A stretch of 64,000 nucleotides of DNA from Candidatus Nucleicultrix amoebiphila FS5 (GTDB lineage Bacteria; Pseudomonadota; Alphaproteobacteria; Caedimonadales; Nucleicultricaceae). Location: NCBI RefSeq assembly GCF_002117145.1, contig NZ_CP008743.1, positions 806,001 to 870,000 of the forward strand, given 5' to 3'. The position numbers were made by a program, and so were the translations under genes. Each line of letters opens with the position of its first letter. Position 1 is the stretch's first letter. Shown in pieces: positions 61,133 to 64,000 of this stretch. A model generated the notes under the pieces. It had not been told where the DNA came from and made no database searches. It saw nothing but the letters and a program-made list of their open reading frames with translations.

Positions 61133-62512
61133 CTAGGATGCAACCGCCTTAAGGGGTTGATCCATCAAATTTTCATCCAATAAAGATTCAACAATGCGAT
61201 CAAGGATTTTATTGATTTGACCTTCGTCTTCTCCCTGAGCCATCAGGCGTAGAAGCGGTTCAGTTCCTGATTTACGTACCAAAAGATGGCCTTTTGTCCC
61301 CAGTTCTTTTTCACCTGCTTGAATCGCAAATTTTACTTTTTCATTTTCAAGGGGGTTTCCTTGATGCACTTTAAGATTCCGCAAAATCTGGGGGTAGGGT
61401 TCAAAAATATGCGCCGCTTCACTCGTAGGCTTTCCTTGACTAACAATCACTGACAGCACTTGCAAAGCTGCAACAAGACCATCCCCAGTTCTAGCGTAAT
61501 CGCTTAGGATAATGTGCCCAGATTGCTCACCACCTACGTTACAGTCATGGGTACGCATATATTCACAAACATGACGATCACCTACAGGTGTGCGTACAAG
61601 TCTAAGTTTTTCTCTTTCTAAATAGCGCTCAAACCCAAGATTAGACATCACTGTAGCGACAACAGTGTTGCCACGCAATTGATCTTGTTCTTTCATGGAA
61701 CTTGCCACAAGCGCCATCAACTGATCACCATCGATTAGGCGGCCTTTTTCATCGGCCATTACCACTCTGTCCGCATCTCCATCCAGAGAAATACCAAGAT
61801 TGGCCTTATGCTCAAGGACTGCCTTTTGCATAGCAGCAGGGGATGTGGCGCCTACTTCTTTATTAATATTAATACCATTGGGCTCATCTCCAATCGTAAT
61901 AATTTCTGCCCCCAATTCCCAAAAAACTGTCGGAGCAACTTTATAAGCAGCACCATGGGCACAATCGATAACAATCTTCATGCCCTCCAAATTTTTGTTC
62001 TTAGGAAATGTATTCTTGACGAATTCTATATAACGGCCTGGAGCATCTTCAAGACGCTGAGCACGTCCTAGATCTTTAGGCGCCGCCAAGTTACGCAACT
62101 CCCCCTCAAAAACTCTCTTTTCAATCTCATGTTCTACTTGTTCTGAAAGTTTATAACCATCAGGACCAAAGAGTTTTATACCATTATCATGATACGGATT
62201 ATGAGACGCGGAAATCATTACGCCTAGATCTGCTCTTAAAGAACGCACCAACATGGAAATCGCCGGTGTTGGCAAAGGCCCCAAAAGCATCACGTCCATG
62301 CCAACGGAAATAAAACCCGAGGTTAGAGCTGGCTCAATCATGTAACCAGAAAGTCGCGTATCCTTGCCAATAATAACACGGCTACGATGATGAACATTGC
62401 CGTTTTTAAAGTACTGCCCCGCTGCCACAGCCAAATGCATCATAACATCGGGAGTCATGGGTGGAACGTTGGCTGTTCCTCTTACACCGTCAGTGCCAAA
62501 AAGCTTTTTCAT
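61133..62512 (-). CDS. glmM: Phosphoglucosamine mutase GlmM
   Basis: This protein of about 459 residues starts at MKKLFGTDGVRG. The frame extends nine codons upstream, but the family begins here. The active-site serine is in ISASHNPYHDNGIK, the metal loop is DGDADR, the sugar loop is GGEQSGHI, and the phosphate loop KSGTEPLLR is near the end. It converts glucosamine-6-phosphate to glucosamine-1-phosphate for UDP-GlcNAc. It follows ftsH on the same strand without the folP gene that often separates them. Confidence 0.95.
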   Translation of the reverse strand: MKKLFGTDGVRGTANVPPMTPDVMMHLAVAAGQYFKNGNVHHRSRVIIGKDTRLSGYMIEPALTSGFISVGMDVMLLGPLPTPAISMLVRSLRADLGVMISASHNPYHDNGIKLFGPDGYKLSEQVEHEIEKRVFEGELRNLAAPKDLGRAQRLEDAPGRYIEFVKNTFPKNKNLEGMKIVIDCAHGAAYKVAPTVFWELGAEIITIGDEPNGININKEVGATSPAAMQKAVLEHKANLGISLDGDADRVVMADEKGRLIDGDQLMALVASSMKEQDQLRGNTVVATVMSNLGFERYLEREKLRLVRTPVGDRHVCEYMRTHDCNVGGEQSGHIILSDYARTGDGLVAALQVLSVIVSQGKPTSEAAHIFEPYPQILRNLKVHQGNPLENEKVKFAIQAGEKELGTKGHLLVRKSGTEPLLRLMAQGEDEGQINKILDRIVESLLDENLMDQPLKAVAS

Positions 62513-62638
62513 CAAAAAACATCCTAATATTTCTGACACTCTGTCTCGATCAGATTAAGAAATCAAGATAAATCAGCCAAACTCAATAATCAAGCAGGTC
62601 TTGACCTCTTTCACTCCTCATTTGAGTCAAGAAATGTC

Positions 62639-64000
62639 TTAAGACCCAGGCTGTCCTTGAGGATCCAATTTTGATGGACGGATACGCGTTGAACTCTTGC
62701 GTGGAGGCGTAGAGTTTTTGGGCTTATCCATTGGTTTTGTTTTGGGAGTTTGCTTACGATCCAGTTTATCCCCACTCAAAATCTTTTTAATTTCATCGCC
62801 TGAAAGGGTTTCATATTCCAACAAAGCTTTTGCTAATAAATGCAGTTTATCTTTGTTATCCTGAAGAACCTTTGTTGCTGCCTTATACGCTGTGTCAACA
62901 ATACGCTTGGTTTCCTCATCAATAATCTGTGCCGTTGCTTCAGAAAACTGTTTTGTATGCCCCCCACCCATTGCAAACATGTCTTGATTCTGTGAGCCAT
63001 ACTTAAGAGGCCCTAACTTTTCGCTCATACCCCATTCAGTCACCATACGTCGTGCAATCTCTGTTGCATGATTAATATCAGAAGACGCACCTGTTGTTAC
63101 TTTATCAGGCCCAAAAATCATTTCCTCAGCAATACGTCCTCCCATGGCGACTTCAAGATCAGCCATTAGCTTACTTTTAGCCATGGACACTCGATCTGTT
63201 TCAGGTAAACGTACCACCATACCCAAAGCGCGTCCTCTAGGAATAATCGTGGCTTTATGAATTGGATCAGAATTTGGATTATAAAACCCAACAATCGCAT
63301 GACCACCTTCATGGTATGCCGTTAGCTTTTTTTCTTCATCAGTCATCACCATCGAACGTCGTTCGGGGCCCATCATGACTTTATCTTTAGCTTCTTCGAA
63401 ATCAACCATAGAAACAACACGCTTATTTTGACGTGCCGCAATCAGAGCAGCCTCATTCACGAGATTAGCTAAATCAGCACCTGAAAACCCAGGTGTACCT
63501 TGAGCAATCACTACGACTTTTACATCTGGCCCTAACGGTACTTTGCCCATATGTACTTTCAAAATCCCTTCACGGCCTTTTATATCTGGTAAAGGAACAA
63601 CCACTTGACGATCAAAACGACCGGGACGTAAAAGAGCTGGATCCAAAACATCAGGACGGTTCGTAGCAGCAATTAAAATAACGCCTTCATTGGACTCAAA
63701 GCCATCCATTTCCACGAGCAGCTGGTTGAGAGTTTGTTCACGTTCATCATTGCCTCCTCCTAACCCTACACCACGATGACGGCCGACAGCGTCTATTTCA
63801 TCAATAAAAATGATACAGGGTGCATTTTTTTTCCCTTGCTCAAAAAGATCACGCACGCGACTTGCCCCCACCCCCACGAACATCTCAACGAAATCGGATC
63901 CTGAGATAGAAAAGAAAGGCACATTGGCTTCACCAGCAATAGCACGCGCTAAAAGAGTTTTACCTGTACCAGGAGGCCCCACAAGCAGCACGCCTTTTGG
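62639..64000 (-). CDS. ftsH: ATP-dependent zinc metalloprotease FtsH (5' end outside window)
   Basis: The visible part is about 453 codons. The coding frame runs unbroken to the right edge at 64000 (the first residues seen are [15 protein letters not shown]), so the N-terminal membrane region lies outside. The AAA module has Walker A GPPGTGKT, Walker [13 protein letters not shown] and [21 protein letters not shown]. The protease active site HEGGH follows, then the C-terminal zinc ligand region. The tail is basic and Pro-rich ([19 protein letters not shown]). It degrades membrane proteins and RpoH; the HflKC regulators and RpoH are encoded in this window. Confidence 0.96.
   Translation of the reverse strand, partial: PKGVLLVGPPGTGKTLLARAIAGEANVPFFSISGSDFVEMFVGVGASRVRDLFEQGKKNAPCIIFIDEIDAVGRHRGVGLGGGNDEREQTLNQLLVEMDGFESNEGVILIAATNRPDVLDPALLRPGRFDRQVVVPLPDIKGREGILKVHMGKVPLGPDVKVVVIAQGTPGFSGADLANLVNEAALIAARQNKRVVSMVDFEEAKDKVMMGPERRSMVMTDEEKKLTAYHEGGHAIVGFYNPNSDPIHKATIIPRGRALGMVVRLPETDRVSMAKSKLMADLEVAMGGRIAEEMIFGPDKVTTGASSDINHATEIARRMVTEWGMSEKLGPLKYGSQNQDMFAMGGGHTKQFSEATAQIIDEETKRIVDTAYKAATKVLQDNKDKLHLLAKALLEYETLSGDEIKKILSGDKLDRKQTPKTKPMDKPKNSTPPRKSSTRIRPSKLDPQGQPGS

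Overview
The window is an A+T-rich chromosomal stretch, most likely from an alphaproteobacterium that lives inside host cells and probably belongs to or near the Holosporales. The alphaproteobacterial signal is the complex I accessory homologues NDUFS4 and NDUFA9, a membrane-anchored CycM-type cytochrome c, a 6S RNA directly upstream of the 5-formyltetrahydrofolate cyclo-ligase gene, and linked ftsH and glmM. The intracellular signal is inference. It rests on many unfamiliar exported proteins (F-box-like, repeat-rich, nuclease-like, two proteases, methyltransferase-like), a nucleoside importer and a YejABEF peptide importer. No rRNA, CRISPR array, prophage or recognisable insertion sequence was seen.

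Layout. Positions 1-4.3 kb hold an OmpA-like lipoprotein, tRNA-Arg and the overlapping ppx-rlmE-rsmB operon, all leftward. Positions 4.3-10.6 kb are accessory: a secreted Rpn-type nuclease with a broken relic copy behind it, an outer-membrane barrel protein, a long helical-repeat protein, a candidate structured small RNA rich in CCUCC motifs, and an exported F-box/Sel1-like protein. Positions 10.7-16.2 kb run rightward: tRNA-Gln, a WecA/MraY-type transferase, znuC, znuB, a perfect 4 x 174 bp tandem array fused to a hidden convergent 51-codon gene, 6S RNA, ygfA, a YmdB-type phosphoesterase and NDUFS4. Two glycosyltransferases and a DUF2000 gene follow leftward. Positions 18.8-26.7 kb are a rightward run: an RND efflux pair, an NDUFAF5/BioC-like methyltransferase, a membrane protein, a MOSC protein and NDUFA9.

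Positions 26.7-32.1 kb hold a GST, uppP, an unknown exported protein, a secreted S8 protease divergent from a secreted S1 protease, and a charged lipoprotein. Positions 32.2-40.4 kb are one leftward unit, cycM-yejA-yejB-yejE-yejF-uvrB. Then come rmuC, a CNT nucleoside transporter, a kinase/lipoprotein/GNAT operon, an acidic exported protein, dnaX-ybaB-recR, a PEBP protein, rluD-rpoH, degP, hflK-hflC, mrp, a PLP dehydratase, a PAP2 membrane protein, an MscS channel, a CPBP protease, a secreted methyltransferase-like protein, glmM, and ftsH cut by the window end.

How the genes fit together. One theme is envelope homeostasis and proteolysis (rpoH, degP, hflKC, ftsH, OmpA- and barrel-type proteins, uppP, glmM, RND pump). 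Another is respiration (NDUFS4, NDUFA9, cycM). A third is scavenging from a host (Yej, CNT, Znu). A scattered set of exported proteins are candidate host-interaction factors. The points most worth a second look are the CCUCC-rich RNA candidate at 8942-9154, the tandem array that preserves two convergent genes, and the exported F-box-like and Rpn-like proteins.
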